Positions 33,157-46,095 of a stretch of 64,000 bases of DNA are shown here, piece by piece. Location: positions 29,551,994 through 29,615,993 of the forward strand of contig OZ022259.1 in NCBI GenBank assembly GCA_963978905.1. Reading direction: 5' to 3'. A program made the position numbers and the translations under genes. The stretch is from Trichostrongylus colubriformis (taxonomy: Eukaryota; Nematoda; Chromadorea; Rhabditida; Trichostrongylidae). How positions within the stretch are numbered: the stretch's first letter is position 1; each line of letters begins with the position of its first letter. A model generated the notes under the pieces. The model was not told the origin of the DNA, ran no database searches, and worked only from the letters and a program-made list of their open reading frames with translations.

Positions 33157-36100
33157 TCACATCTTAACTTTTAGCTGCTTCATCTTTGGTTGTTTTGCTT
33201 TCGCCTCCCGTTTCATTTCGAGTTTCTGAAAAGGATATCCTTGATCCCTGTACACCGCTATTTTTTATCTCTTGTCAAATGCATCAGTACTTGAGAATTG
33301 AGGTTTAAAAATACCCGCTGAGCATGCGATTCCGGCAAAACTAGTACAAGATATATCTATACCTATAGGACCATTGCGCAACAAACAGATAACCAGCATG
33401 TTTAATGAGCACAAATGTGCGGAAAGACTTCCGCACCATTAAGGAGGCCGACGGAAGGCCAATGTATCCATGTAAAATATATGTATAACGATAATGATGA
33501 AATGCCATAAGGCACATGTAATCACTCAATAATATCATGTAAATAGACATTATTAGTGCCATAAGACCATGAGGGCTGTCGGGGTGACGGCTGGGACACA
33601 CGAATCTAGGCCGTGACCCTGTGACAGCCTGTGGCATTTGCCCTGTGACATGAATAATTCAGACAATTTGACTATACAATGGAACAGACTTGCAAGGAGG
33701 ACACAATTTACATGAACGAATTGTCTGAATTATTTAAGGCTTAGGTCAAAGGCCACAGGCTGTTACAGGGTCACGGCCTAGATTCGTGTGTCCCAACCTA
33801 CACCCGGGCTGTCGAGGACATAGGTTACGAAATCGGTAGGCAACCTCGACAGTCAAGTAAACAAGTACGGTATTGTCTCTGATCTCCATGAGGATCTCTT
33901 GAGTTAGAGACTTTCGAGGGAAACCTCACATCACAGATATGTTTCAGGGATCAACATATATACTGGTGGCCAGGCCAAATTTGTCTCTCGGTATCTCATG
34001 TATCTCGCTATCTCGACACATCTCATATTTGTACCGGTTATTCTGCCTCACTTGTCAATATTCACTGTAACCAGATAAACAATTTATTCTGAAGTTTAAA
34101 AGTGTGCCTCCTTGGACGGTTCAGTCCTCTATTACCTGTCATCCTTGCCTCGTCTAACATTATCTTCAGTTCTACTAACTTCTAGTGAAAGGACGCCCCG
34201 TCGGCTCCAAAGAAGATAATCGAACGAACGATCTGGGCAGCTGGAGTCAACATAGCTCAGCGGAAGTTATTCTTCCACACTGTATTCGGAGCTGGTCTGA
34301 ACCAGAAAAGAAAACTTCGGCTGACAACCCAGAAGCGGGTAAACGAGTAGGAAGAAGACACCCCACTGAACCACGTCACAAAAGCAGGTTGGGAGTTTGC
34401 GTCCAAGGACAATTCTTCATACTAATTTGGCACAAAATCCCTTTTAAACTTAACAAACTTTGTCACCTTCTGAGACTAAATGCGAAAATTGATATTGACG
34501 CGCTTTATGACTCTGCTGCAACCACGTTCCGCTTTTTGCCTCAGTTTGGATTTGATTATGACGAAAAGAAAATTACACTGCTGCAGTTGGACACACTGAG
34601 CTATTTGAGATTTACCATATTCACAAGAGCCAACTCAAGAATCATCCATACGCTCGATTTCTCATGACAAAAAATAGGCAACTCAGTGTGCAGAATTTAT
34701 TAGGTTATGCTCGAGTGAGAGCTCATCATCTTTTCATCATTGTACGACATTATCCCAATTACTGAGAAAATGTGGCGAACACAAGTTTTGGATTCTTGCA
34801 GAATAGCGATTATCTTGTCCAAAGGAAGTCTAGATGATTCACTTTCTCACAATGAAAACTGCTGAAAAGAACCCGCACCTTGCCAAAGAATTCTAGGATC
34901 TATAAGAAGAAGTTACTTTATCCTTCTCTTCGACACACTTCTAAAAATGCCCAGATGAGTATCGCGGATGGCGCGCGATAATTTTGGAATCTTCAATGAA
35001 GAATATTATGAGTTCCAAACTTAAAGGCACATTTCGCGAATATGAGATGGGTCGACCTACCTTCTTGGAACAATGTCCCTAGGTAACTACTCTGGCTGCC
35101 TTTTCGCGTCGCCCGGTGCGTTATCACGGCGCCAAACCTGTACGAACACTGCGACGCCACCCACTTGACTTCTGTTATTGGTCAATTGAGCAAAACTGGT
35201 GGCGTCGGAGTGGGTTCGAGCAGGTGTAGCACCATCACAGCGCAGTGGGTGCGTGGAAAAGATGCAGCCTGACTAGTTATCCAAAGATCTACAGTTCCAA
35301 GAAGATAAATCGACCTAAAAGATTACCGCGAAGTGTGCCTTCAATTACCCAAGTTTGGGGTTGCTTGGGATCGATTGTTCAATAAACTATCGGTATCCGA
35401 AGGTGTAGAGAACCCTTTAGCGAGTAAACAGGAAACACCTTCGATACTCAAGACTGTAAAACAAAAAGTTCATCTTAGAATAAAATTCCAAAAAGTAATA
35501 GGACCTCATGTGGCACAAAAAAACTGCCCACGCGTTAACAAAAACACTAACTTCGAGGCGCCTTTGTTTCTCTGGATCCTCCTCCTCTAAAAGACGTTGC
35601 TTTCGCTCTCGAGTCTTTTCCTCACGGCGAGCCTGAAGATTGGGAACAGTTTAAGCCTTACTTGACCCATCAGACGTGAACCCACTTTCAAACCTCGATG
35701 ATGGCAAACATAAAATATTTCAAATGTTTAGTTGTGGTTCAAAGCAAAGGATAGGCATAGCAGCTCACCTGCGCTGCTTCTTGTCGTAACTGATGGGTGG
35801 TCTTAATGAATGCTTCTTCGACTTCGCGCCTTCTCTTATCCGCTTTTTGCTTTGCTTCTTTGCTCATTCGGAATTTTCGTACCTATCAAAGCACGCTTGG
35901 TAACCATTACTCAGTAGCAGAAATATGGTCAGGCTTACCTTATCCACAATGTAGAACATCAACTGAAGAAGTTCCGCTTGCGCTTCTTTGTCACGACACT
36001 CGTCTAGGTTAAGGCAAAACTGCACTAGCCGCACGACTTCAGGGAGCCGAGTGTATGTTTCTCCTCTGAAAAAGTTTTCTTTATGATCTTACCATAACTA

Positions 36101-38558
36101 GCGACAACTGGATAGTAAAAGACATACTCTGGCGGTTTCTGGCCACTGTACTGATCCGAAATGTGCACATGTTCAATTGCCTTTTCATATTTGCGTAGAA
36201 TCGCCACAACTCCCGGTTCGAAGATTGCATACGTAGCCTCAGATTGTTCAGCATAGAGTGCAAAGCTAAGAAAAGGAAACTTGACGACTAAAATTCCTCA
36301 GCTCATAAGGGAGTCTGTATTATGAGAACAAATGGAAGAAACTGGAAGCTCACCTCGCTGGCAACCCGAACTGGGCTGTATTCTTTTTTTCTACAGTATA
36401 GGTAGAGAGGTCCAACATCTCCTTGTACTGTTTTACAACAGACTTCCTTTGACCAAAGATCATCACAAATGAATCCAACTCTCCTGGATCCAGCTCGAGC
36501 TGCAATCTACTGTTGTACACAATTTCACTATCATTCGCAGCTTTACGAAAAATCTAAGGATTTTGCATTAAAAGGAGTTTCAAAAAAAATTGGCATGAGT
36601 AACTTGACGTAGATACTGGTTGGTTGTCGGAAATCACGACCAGAGCAAAATAAAGAATGTTTAATTCTGTGCACTGAAGAAGTGTTCACGTACCTTAAAT
36701 GTAATGACATCCTTCTGTGGTGTGAAGAAACCCATAACTCGAGTCATTAGGTCCTGACGCTTCATCGTTTTTATCTTGAAACAATGACATTGGAGTAGTT
36801 GTGTCATATACAACAATGCACTCGAATATAGTGTCCATTACTTATGAGAATCGCAGAAAAGAATAACGCAAAAAAAAAACAAGGAACTATACCATACTTG
36901 GATGAGCATTCCATTAACGCCCATCCTTCCTGAACACCAGACCGTATATGAGCAGTCAGTCTCCCTCTGAACAGCAGCTCCACTCTCGGGATATGCATTA
37001 ACTCCGTCGTCTCCAACCTAGAAGCCACAAAAGTTGTGCAATAAGCAATTGAAAATTATTTGCGTGAACTCGAAAACATATCATAAATATCACCAGTCAC
37101 CCGGCAAAAAACAGACAACCAACTAACCAGAGCAAACTGTTGTTCAAGAAGGCCCCTAACGTTATCGAACCATTCCAATGCCATCGACTGATTAGTATTT
37201 CGACCAATGACATAATTTAGTAAATACATAGCAATTAGCGCTAAAACTAGTGCTTCCACTTGATATGAGGCCCAGTTCGATCGGAAATGAGCCGGCACCT
37301 GCAAAAACGGCTTTTAAGCATAACACTTTGAAAAACATTATTAGTGAACCGAGACCTGAGGGTCATACACAGATAACTCAAAGCTTGACTACATGCGCAG
37401 TTCTTCTCCTAGAAACGTACGTGCGTCCCTACTTATACGGGACAGTGCTTTCAGCCCATACAAAAGGAAACACCTTGATCTGACAGAAAAGGTCCGGAAC
37501 GTTTCACCACAAAATTTATGATTAGAACAGTGGGACTATGGTATGAGACCATTCTCTCGAAACTATGCTATGAGAACATTCCCTCGAATCCTCCTATGCC
37601 AACCTCTCCTCCCTCCCCAGTACCATGCGATGGTTTACGGTACAGGTGCATAAATAGTGCATGGAATACTGCATACTCAAATAACAATGCACCTAACCGC
37701 GCGTGCATTAATTCGCTTTGTCGCGCGGCTATAACGTATGCAAAATCTATATGGCACATTCGCAAAGGTAAAACAAAGACTGGTATCTTGGAAATTGGTG
37801 GTATACGGAATGATTTCCATGACTTCATAAATCCTTGAACCCAAAGGGAAAAGCTTGTTACCGTCTATCATTTATGTTGCACTAAAGATTCCTCGTTATG
37901 AACTTGTGAAAAATTTTCAAACCTTGTGTATTAATGCCAAACGAGCCTAGAAAGTTCGACAACCTCCCTATTTTTTTGGTTTCTAGTCGAAGAAGATTCC
38001 TTCCGAAAACACTCCGAGAGGAACGCTGAGAAAGTACTCACGTCCGCAAATTTCAATGGCTGTACTGGTTGCTGCTCGTCTTCTTTTTCCTTTTCATCCT
38101 CATCTTCCACAACTCCATAGTCATCGTCAAAATCATCTACTTTCTACAATGAATGTCAAGTTCATTTGGACAAATTTCCTTTTTGAAATGAGAAATGAAG
38201 AAATTTAAAAACCCTCTTGTCATCAGAGCAACACAGACAGAGCGGTGCACATAACCAAAACTGGAGTAAACAAAACTAGCCTGCTTACGAATTTCTTCTT
38301 TAACTACATTTTTATCAGTACTATGACTACTTGGCTGTGGCTGCTCAACTTCTTCCACTTCTTCATCCTAAACTCCACATGAAATATGGCAAAATCGAAT
38401 AAAAAACTCAAAGAAGGATGAACCATCCCGACTACCTCAAATTCAGCAAACTCGTTATCTTCAGCTTCCGCCGGATTCGAGCAATTACAACGACTTAGCA
38501 CCAGCACCAACACCGCAACCGTTATTGCTAACCTCATTGCAACTTCGATTGTACCCAC
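33157..38558 (-). CDS. ccdc47: CCDC47 homologue (ER PAT-complex / calumin-type membrane protein)
   Basis: ER membrane protein of the PAT/multipass translocon machinery, also implicated in ER calcium handling. Exons (minus): 38558-38436, 38367-38289, 38139-38042, 37298-37128, 37017-36898, 36774-36694, 36553-36354, 36265-36093, 36063-35939, 35882-35769, 35632-35552, 33225-33157 (TGA). Phases are consistent; the total is 477 aa (human 483). Features: signal peptide (RLAITVAVLVLVLSRC), acidic luminal region (DNEFAEFE, DDFDDDYG), TM helix at about 114-132 (VEALVLALIAMYLLNYVIG), VWCSGRMGVNGMLIQ, MKRQDLM, HVHISDQYSGQK, and a basic coiled-coil tail (about 415-477) with EEEDPEKQRRLE and PKMKQLKVKM. 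The last intron (2.3 kb) holds family D and B MITEs. An in-frame upstream Met at 38558 precedes the alternative start at 38537. Confidence 0.95.
33580..33811. mobile_element. MITE, family D copy 1 (last CCDC47 intron)
   Basis: Inverted arms of about 65 bp: GGGACACACGAATCTAGGCC and GTGACCCTGTGACAGCCTGTGG on the left, mirrored in 33750-33800. A second inverted pair (GAATAATTCAGACAATT / AATTGTCTGAATTATT) lies inside. A half copy lies at 50320-50440. Confidence 0.85.
35023..35342. mobile_element. MITE, family B copy 1 (last CCDC47 intron)
   Basis: Starts AAAGGCACATTTCGCG and ends GCGAAGTGTGCCTT. The inner part GCCTGACTAGTTATCCAAAGA is shared with copies at 45444 and 60340. Arms are imperfect; shorter than the other two copies (about 320 vs 450 bp). 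Confidence 0.75.
35343..35357 (+). other. 15-mer identical to part of nematode SL1 spliced leader
   Basis: AATTACCCAAGTTTG matches positions 6-20 of the 22-nt SL1 leader; the next two bases are GG where SL1 has AG. It lies directly after the family B MITE end. It is not followed by the rest of an SL RNA (no Sm site or stem-loops seen), so it is not an SL RNA gene. Chance or a relic of a trans-spliced transcript. Confidence 0.35.
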
Positions 38559-39396
38559 GGAGAAAGCCTACAATTCTGTGATTGTTCACTTATTTGCAGA
38601 AATTTCAATTACAGACCCACAATTTCAATAGAAACAATAAGGGAAAACAAAAACAGTCCCAGACAACCCTGAAGCAAACATGGGAAGTAGGGCTTTCTGA
38701 ATTCCCTGCTCCAAAACGCACAAGTGTGCATCTACCAAAGGATAATCATTCTAGCAAAAAGAGCACAGAAATGCAGTAGGGGAGCTACTAATCTACGCGC
38801 TGTCGTTCTTCACTAGATACCATCCTACAATCCAGAAACCAGGCAAGTCGAAGAGATGTTCAGCTGGCATACCTGACAATTAGCAACTAATCAAAGAGCA
38901 AATGGGAGAATAAAACGAAACAGTGATTCACCAAAAAGCAAAGTGCTGCGATCGCCGACTGATAACATCCGTAGTTCTGCCATACTGTACCGGCCAAAGT
39001 ACGCAGGTGATTTGCGTAGCATTTGAAGTCGACCTTTGGATGTTGACCGTACGTGGAAAAAGCTTTCCATTTTCCAAGTGTTTCTCGCTGTTTTGGCCTT
39101 GTAGTAACACAAAATAAATCAGTCAGTCAAAAGTATGAGACTTTGTGTTGTTGGATCGTTAGGATTGGGCCTATTACCCAAAAATAGCTGTTTTGGTACA
39201 TTAGCTCTACAGATTTCTTTAGATTTCCTTGATTTTTTTTCATTTCCAGCCTAGTGAGTTAGAATCTAATTCGGGTCTACGATATATTCGTAAAGTATGT
39301 ACTGTATTTAATGAGCTTTTTCTTCAATTCGATGGAAGACAAGGCTTTCGTTAAATAGTTATAGTTCACAGTTTATCGTTTACCGTCGCAGTCAGG
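38559..39396. promoter_or_regulatory. Divergent intergenic region between CCDC47 and Rogdi
   Basis: The start codons of two oppositely transcribed genes are 838 bp apart with no repeat recognised between, so the promoters (or outrons) of both probably lie here. Upstream of the Rogdi ATG a CGTCGCAG at 39385-39392 could be a trans-splice acceptor 4 nt before the start codon. No TATA or specific factor site is claimed. Confidence 0.5.
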
Positions 39397-42300
39397 ATGT
39401 CTTTCGAAGACGAAATGTTTGGACACCCTCATCTTAGCCCGGAAGGTGTGTTTCAAATTACTTGCGGTTTTAGTTAGTAGCTGCTTGTAGCCAGTGCTTC
39501 TTCTAATTAGGCTTGAATCTTTCTAGAAAGTTGTTCTTTACTTTAGAATCAGAAGAAGAACGCTGTCAAAAGCATAAAGGTCTGGTTGCATGATGTGCAC
39601 TATGCCCTTTTGTCAGAGCCATGTTGTTGTTGTGAAGGTATCCAGTGGGGAACCTTTTTGCAAAATTAGTGATGTTGCAATGATTGGGGATGTATACTCC
39701 ATTGCGGAGGGCCTGATAGGGCGTGGCCTACGGACATAGATGAGTGGCGAGAGTAAGGGTGCGTGGTGAGAGTAAGAGTGTGTGGCGGAGTGAGAGAGTT
39801 TGGTTCATTCAAGTCTGTAGGCCACGCCCTATCAAGCGCTTCGAAATGGACTGTAATAGTTCTTGTACATGCAAGATTGTAGGATTGAAGAGTCTGCAGG
39901 AAAAGTGATTGCGGAAAAGATACGCGATCTGCTCTCATTACTATGAGAACGAAAATGTTTGTTTATATTCGACAGAAATATGGACGTAGCCATCCGAAAG
40001 GCAACTGATTTTTCAACTTTCCACATATCCTTGATAAGTCAACAACTTATGGTATTACCAGTGCACATGTTCCGAAATTTGCCTCAATGCTTATCTTCCG
40101 AAGTTTGAGCTCAATCAATCTTCAGAGATTGACTAGGCTATGCTAATGTTATCGTTGCTGGCCTCCATAGAAGTATATCTTACAATTTTTTATTTTTTCT
40201 TATATTTTACATTCTAAGTATAAAGGAAGAAAGCAGCTTCGTCGTTGACGATTAGGTTGAGGTTATACCTTGCGATACTGCCATCTGTGTTCTTACGATC
40301 CGCGGATCGATACGTCCCTAACCTTCATCGAACTGCAAATGGACTGTAATCCGATCGCATAGTAAAGACTTAGTTTTATATCACGGACATGGTTCAGGCG
40401 GCTAAACACGTATTGCTACAGAACGAAGTTCTAGAAGTTCTAAGCTAACTGCCATGGTAGATCTGACCCTGTACGGGAGTAACTTCGACTTTTTCGTGGT
40501 TGATCTGAGGATGACATTATATTTTCGCGTGGTTTCATCGGCGGTAATGTAGCAAGCCTCCAAAATCTCATGGGATGTGGGTTTGATTTTGCATTTGATT
40601 TCGAATCGTACAAACAATTCGTGCGACTAGGGGGGGGGAAGCATGAAAACTTTGGGTATCTGATCTGCGTCGGTGATAGCGGCGCCTCGCTTTCCACGTT
40701 GTGCTTTCTCAACGAATCTTTATTTTCGCCATTTGGGGTGAAATCATTTGCCAGATATTGGAGAGCAATAAATAAGAGAAATTGCATCGAAACTAGGATG
40801 AAACCTGGCGAAGGGTTCTCATCGGAGAAGCGCATAGCTATTGTTTCCTGGTCAAACTTTTCTCTTTCTTATTTCATCACATTCAAAAAGGAGACTGGAG
40901 ACTATACTTGATGGCACTTGACTTAAGGTAGAAATGGAATTTATTGTTCGGGAATGTATTTGAATGCTTGCTAAGTGATTCGTGCTTTTGTTCGCATCTT
41001 CTGTTTCTTTGTTTTGAGGCTCTGTTTGGAACTATGTTGGTATTAGGCAGGCATAATGTCATTTTCGAAGCATGCGAGGTTTTTTGTGCTGCTATTACCG
41101 AAATGGTGAAGTTATTTGGGTATCATGGGTAATGAGAAACAGAATAATGCGTTGTGATGACCCTAATCTCTGAATCTATTGTCAGTTTTCCAAATGTGCG
41201 AAGTTTTAGAGATCGAGGCGCAATGCAAGGAAAATCTCAAAAAAGAATTCATATGGATCCAGTCTAGCCGAGCTCGAAAAGCCTTCCAGAGTGTAAGATT
41301 TTCTTCATTGTTTTTTGTAAGTCAAGAGGAAAGTAATAGTATAGGTGTTGGCATGTCTTCGTGAGTGCTGTGAACGCTTACATCTTGGAAATAAATGCGA
41401 TCTGCGATTGCGTGTGCCTGTTTCGCAACCTCAAGCGGAAAGGCACTTTTTAGCCGGCAAACAAGGATCTGATGCATTGAAGGTATGTTCTGACATCTTT
41501 CTCACTCTCTTTCAGATCGAGTAGTGAACATTGATTAACTGTAGTCAAAAAGGAATTATCTAAAACGCTTTCAGGCTTACGTAACGCTTCTTGGTGACAA
41601 CGTCATTCAAGCAGAAATTGTCCTTAAACACGCGAAGTCTACAGGGGGCGTTTTTCGGGCTGTTGCACAACCAGATGTCCAGTGGAAATTACAGCAATTA
41701 CAGGTATATCTTAGGTGTTGGCCTTTATCTCGCAACTATTCTCACTTGGTGTTTGGGTAGTCCGAGACCCTTGATTCTTTCGAAATCCATGATATTTCAA
41801 AGCTAGTTTCATGCCACATGTAAATATCGTACTGAAAAAAACGTGGACGAGTCTGTATTGCTTCTATGTGAATGAGGCTTGTGCTACATGAGAGAAAAGT
41901 ATACTGACTCAGTTCGTTACAAATCTTGATCACAATTTCGCGTTATTCATTGGATTTCTTAAATAGATCACAATTTTACGTTATTCATTGAATTTCTTAG
42001 GTACCATATTAGTGTGAGATTTAGAGACATCCTTCTTTCGCGTATCGTATAAATTTCGCTGGTCTGATCCGTGATTGTTCAAAATATTTTTTCAGTTTTT
42101 AATTTCAATACCGCCGGTTTACACGTTGCAGGACCTGGGAAATCATATAGCTCGTGCCACATCGCAGGCATGTGAAGTTGATGAGAGATTAGCGGAACTA
42201 TCTCAGTACCGCAAGTTCTCTATGGAAACTGGTGAATTGATCTTGTCGGCTGCCCGCGAAATCAAGGACGAGTTATGTGCAGCGCGGACTGCGATCGTAT

Positions 42301-43058
42301 TGCCAAGAAAAAAGTAAGAGAACATGCAGTTATTACGATTTTTCGAATGTCTTCCAGTTTAGCTGGTAGTTAGAGGAGGGTTTTCGCTCAAAACCAGCGG
42401 AGTGAAGTGTTTCACAAATGTGGAGAACTGAAATATTGGGTTAGGTGTTGCCGTGTTCGGTAGTCTGGGGTAAATGAAACATCCAATGAAATACTTCTCA
42501 CTGATACACTTCAGTACAATAGTTCCACCCGTATCGCTTGCTTGACTGTCGTGATCCTCATACATGTATGAGGCAGGGGCGCACTGTTATGACTATTTTG
42601 TCAATTCACGCAAAAATCCTTTTTAGATCCTTGCTGGAATTGTACAATTTCCCACCTACACGTCGCTTCAACCCTCCACTGCCGCAGGATCAGTTACTAT
42701 CGTTCTACATATCAAGTTGCAAACTCGTAAGAATTCTATGTTTTTCCAAACGACGTTTTAATTTATGCTGTACAGTTCTGTATAAAGAAGACATGCGGTA
42801 TTGAAATTGACCAGCTTCATTTGATAACGTGCTGGTCGGACTAATGGAAAACTGTGTTTTTGTGGGTTTATACATTACTTCAAGGTGTGCGCTTCGTATC
42901 ATATGGTACCAAAACAAACGGCTCCTCAAGGTTTATCGATTACGGTGTCTGAGTGCCAGCTAGCCTACTTGGAAGAAGTTCTACATCAGTTAGACAGTGC
43001 CATGGCCCATTTGCAGAAATTGATAGGGAGCTTAGAAATATGCAAAAAGAGGTCGTAA
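39397..43058 (+). CDS. rogdi: Rogdi homologue (RAVE / rabconnectin-3 complex subunit)
   Basis: Rogdi (yeast Rav2 relative) is a leucine-zipper-containing subunit of the complex that promotes V-ATPase assembly. Exons (plus): 39397-39445, 41186-41292, 41345-41482, 41575-41703, 42132-42313, 42627-42726, 42885-43058 (TAA). Phases fit at every join, giving 292 aa (human 287). Matching blocks: LKKEFIWI near the N-terminus (human LEEEFRWLL), YVTLLGDNVIQAEIVLK, QWKLQQLQD at about 134-142 (human QWKLQQIQD), METGELIL, and RFNPPLPQDQLLSFYIS (human MFAPALPSDLLVNVYIN). The 1.74-kb first intron contains a family C MITE. At 42314 a TAA would close exon 5, but GTAAGA there is a donor that joins in phase to exon 6. 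Identity rests on these blocks; the C-terminal 45 residues are more diverged. Confidence 0.88.
39695..39853. mobile_element. MITE, family C copy 1 (Rogdi intron 1), TA-flanked
   Basis: 159 bp. The right end GATAGGGCGTGGCCTAC-type arm pairs with the left. The terminal CTCCATT.../AATGGACTG inside TA matches copy 2 at 45929-46095. The purine-rich loop repeats GAGAGTAAG. Confidence 0.8.
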
Positions 43059-45443
43059 TTATCCCATATTGTATACAGTGACTTCTTCTGATGATAATTA
43101 ATAAGATGATCGTTGCTTGTTTTAAGCCGAAATCGCATAGGCTTTGAATGATGTATAGGTACCTCTATTATATACTATTTTGTTTCTTTCAATTTTTGTT
43201 GGTGCAGATCTGTTATTATACCCGGTGAATTAAATTTCGAATTCTCTATGTTTACTTCCTGTACATAATGTGATATAGACATCCTGTCGTGTATAAAGTG
43301 TATTTTGATATCCGTGAGGTATACGGCTTTGGTGGTCCATGGTGAATCCTTTATATAGTATCGGTTGATAGATTCTGCCGATTGTGTAGAGACGTTACAC
43401 AGAAAGTGAAATGACCCTAAAGGAATCTCTGCCAGTTCCAACTCGAATCGTTTACTCTAGATTTTATTTGTTGCCAGTTGTCTGCATGCAGCCGGCTCGT
43501 GCTCTCTCATTCATTGCATAGCTCCGCAAGTGTCCTCGGCATGCACCCGTTCTCAGTATTGATTTTCTGTCGTTTCCCACGTTGTAGAAATGCCTTTACG
43601 CTGGCCATCTCATAACCTTTTGAGTGACCAATGTACTTTCCATCCAATGGAAAAAGACTCAATTCTAATTAGCTCATTTTCTTATTGCTTCTTTCTCTTT
43701 ATTGATTTAGAATGGAAGGGCAACGTGGATGTTTCCCGATTAAAGTTGTATTCATCCATCTTATAATGTTTTTAGTAATTGCAAATGCAAGTTATGTAGC
43801 CTTGAGTGTGAGATAAAAAGAGGTGTAGACCGGGAAAATTACGTAGATCTCGTTCTCCAATCATTATACTTCGTGTGATGTGAACTATCTCGTTGTTAGA
43901 ACAATCCTTTCTTTAGCAAACGTGAGAATGCGTTCAAATCCTAAATAATTTTTTTTTCAAAAATTCACACGTCGTCTTTGCATGTTCAGCAAGCAGCAGT
44001 GGTTAAATATTTATTTGCTTCTCGCATGTTCTACTATTTGGGTCATTTCGAGAAGAGATGCGCAAGAATAATCCCAATCTTATTATAACTCTTTTTTAGT
44101 GGATAGCTGGTTACATGGTGATGTTACATCAGTGTTTGCAACGCACTGGAACTGTTAAGCGCTTGATTGTACTGATAGAACGCTTTAGGTTTTATTCGCC
44201 CATCTGAAAAATCTTCAAGGGGAGCAGCCATATAAATTTGTGGAGGTGACCGATTATAGAGAAGTTAGCGTCTCGTAAGACCATCCCAGCAAGGAAATTT
44301 CAAAAAATAAAGAGCGGTTGGGGAGCTATATTGCTTCCATGGCTTGGTTCGCTGTCGCTACTAAACTTATTTGAGAGCAGAATGTCATCCTCGAGCATGT
44401 ACCTCTCAAACTTCCTAAAACGACATTAGCTGTTGTCTTTATCCACACGATAGGCTCGGAAAACGCTTTATAGATGTACGCCAATAGTTCGGCTCGAGTT
44501 TAATCTTGAGTTCTCTTGAAAAATGGTCTCGGACACCACAGTGACCGCTCTCACTCGACCGTTGAACTGCAGCTGTAAAGCGTCATGAGTAAGACTGACG
44601 TAAGTCTTCGCGATTCTACGATTCCGTGCTTCGCGCTGTCACGCTTTCTCAAGCGATTCTGCGGCGTGGAGATTCTGTAATGGGGCGTTCTCGCGTGCGG
44701 AGTCGCTACACTGCAAAATGGTCAAGTCTGACCTTTGCCTGATGAGTTCATGTAGCGAATTTATGCATACGTATCTAGGTGAACAGCTCACCGATCTTAC
44801 CATTCCAAGTAGTGTGAAACGATGTTTTACAGAACCACACTGGAGCTATCCTCTTATTTCACTGCCAATGATAACGTTCGCATTGCTTAAAGGCAGCATT
44901 AGGGGAAAGTCGGACGAAAAGTAAAAGAAGTAGTGCATATGAATGTCGAGATGCCTAGTGACAGGACAGTGGAGAAAAAACGGATTAAAATGGCCAAAAA
45001 CCCCAGAAATAGGACCCCCTTCCCACCGTTGGTTCTAGGCGCGGACGACCTTCCCGTCAAGAGGCGGGTATTCTGATCTAGTTTTCCATTGGCATGTTGC
45101 CAAGTAAAGACAAGGGAATGTTTGGAAAAACCACAGCATCTACTTTTTGGAGAGAGCTTCAATCTAAAACTGCGAAAGCGCGCCGCAAAACCTTCGATCC
45201 TGCCGCATCTCCTTAGCCGCTACCACCCCAGTCAATCGGGAATTACGTCATCGGGAGGCGGGGTCGACAAATCAAAGAGGCGGAACAGACAAGCGGTTGC
45301 GGCGTTTTGCAGCGTTTCTGCAGCTCGGAGAGGCGCTTTTTCACCGGGATTTCGCCACAGAAAGCCTTCCTAGGTCCACGATTACCATGTGAGTGACTTC
45401 TTGTGGGGATTTCTCCATTACCGCATTACCCCTAATGCTGTCT
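43059..45443. other. Intergenic, no gene recognised
   Basis: Downstream of Rogdi and upstream of MITE B copy 2. No clear exons, RNA genes or TIRs were recognised over 2.4 kb. A GC-richer stretch lies at about 45160-45370. Confidence 0.4.
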
Positions 45444-45896
45444 TTAAAGGCATACCACGTGATAATCAGATCAGTGGCTTACTTTATTTTGTCAAGTAGG
45501 TACTTAGATAACTTTCTACGCTGCACTTTTGTTGCGGCTGCACGGTGCACCCTCATAGTGTTGCGCCTGCTTGAACGCCCACACATACAAATCACACCTA
45601 GCCTTAGACGAAAAATTTCCAACGTGGCGCTCACAGGAGAAGGCGACTTGCGATAAGAGAAGATAATTCGATGGAATAGCCAATTCGATGGAAGGAGCTT
45701 CCACATTACAAATTGTTCGTCAAAGGCCAGTACGATTTCGTTGGGTGGGCGTGGCTCGGTTGTGTTGAAGCAGGCACAACACCGTGAGGGTGCACCGTGC
45801 AGCCACAACAAAGATGCAGTCTGAGCAGTTATTCAAAGACCTACTATCCCCAAGAAAATGAACCACTAATCTGATTGTCGCGTGATGTGCCTTTGA
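45444..45896. mobile_element. MITE, family B copy 2
   Basis: About 450 bp. Left TTAAAGGCATACCACGTGAT mirrors right ATCACGCGACAATCAG (complement). Inner block TTTGTTGCGGCTGCACGGTG is mirrored at 45780-45815. Closest to the copy at 60340-60785. Confidence 0.85.
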
Positions 45897-45928
45897 ATTT
45901 CATTGTAGGCTTTTGATTCAGGCATGTA

Positions 45929-46095
45929 CAGTCCATTTTGAAAAAACTGACGGGGCGTGTCCCACGGACTTGGATGAACGTGTATCAAACTCTCTCAACT
46001 CTCTCACCTCGCCACACACCTCGCCACGTGCTCTCACTCTTACCATCCACCCAAGTCAGTAGGACACGCCCCGTCAGTTCTTCCGAAATAGACTG
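45929..46095. mobile_element. MITE, family C copy 2, TA-flanked
   Basis: 167 bp, TA on both sides (45927-45928, 46096-46097). The termini are CAGTCCATTTTG and CGAAATAGACTG. Arms include ACTGACGGGGCGTGTCC and its complement GGACACGCCCCGTCAGT. Pyrimidine-rich CTCTCAACTCTCTCACCTCG loop. Confidence 0.85.

Noticed and set aside
34185..34667. 160-codon plus-strand open frame in the last CCDC47 intron
   Set aside because: No recognisable domain, no splice context, antisense to an intron and surrounded by MITEs; not supported as a gene.
35343..35450. SL RNA gene
   Set aside because: Only 15 bases of the leader match; no donor GT directly after the leader, no Sm-binding site and no stem-loops.
42314..42317. 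TAA as the end of the Rogdi gene after exon 5
   Set aside because: GTAAGA overlapping it is a good donor and the next two exons join in phase and match the Rogdi C-terminal half.
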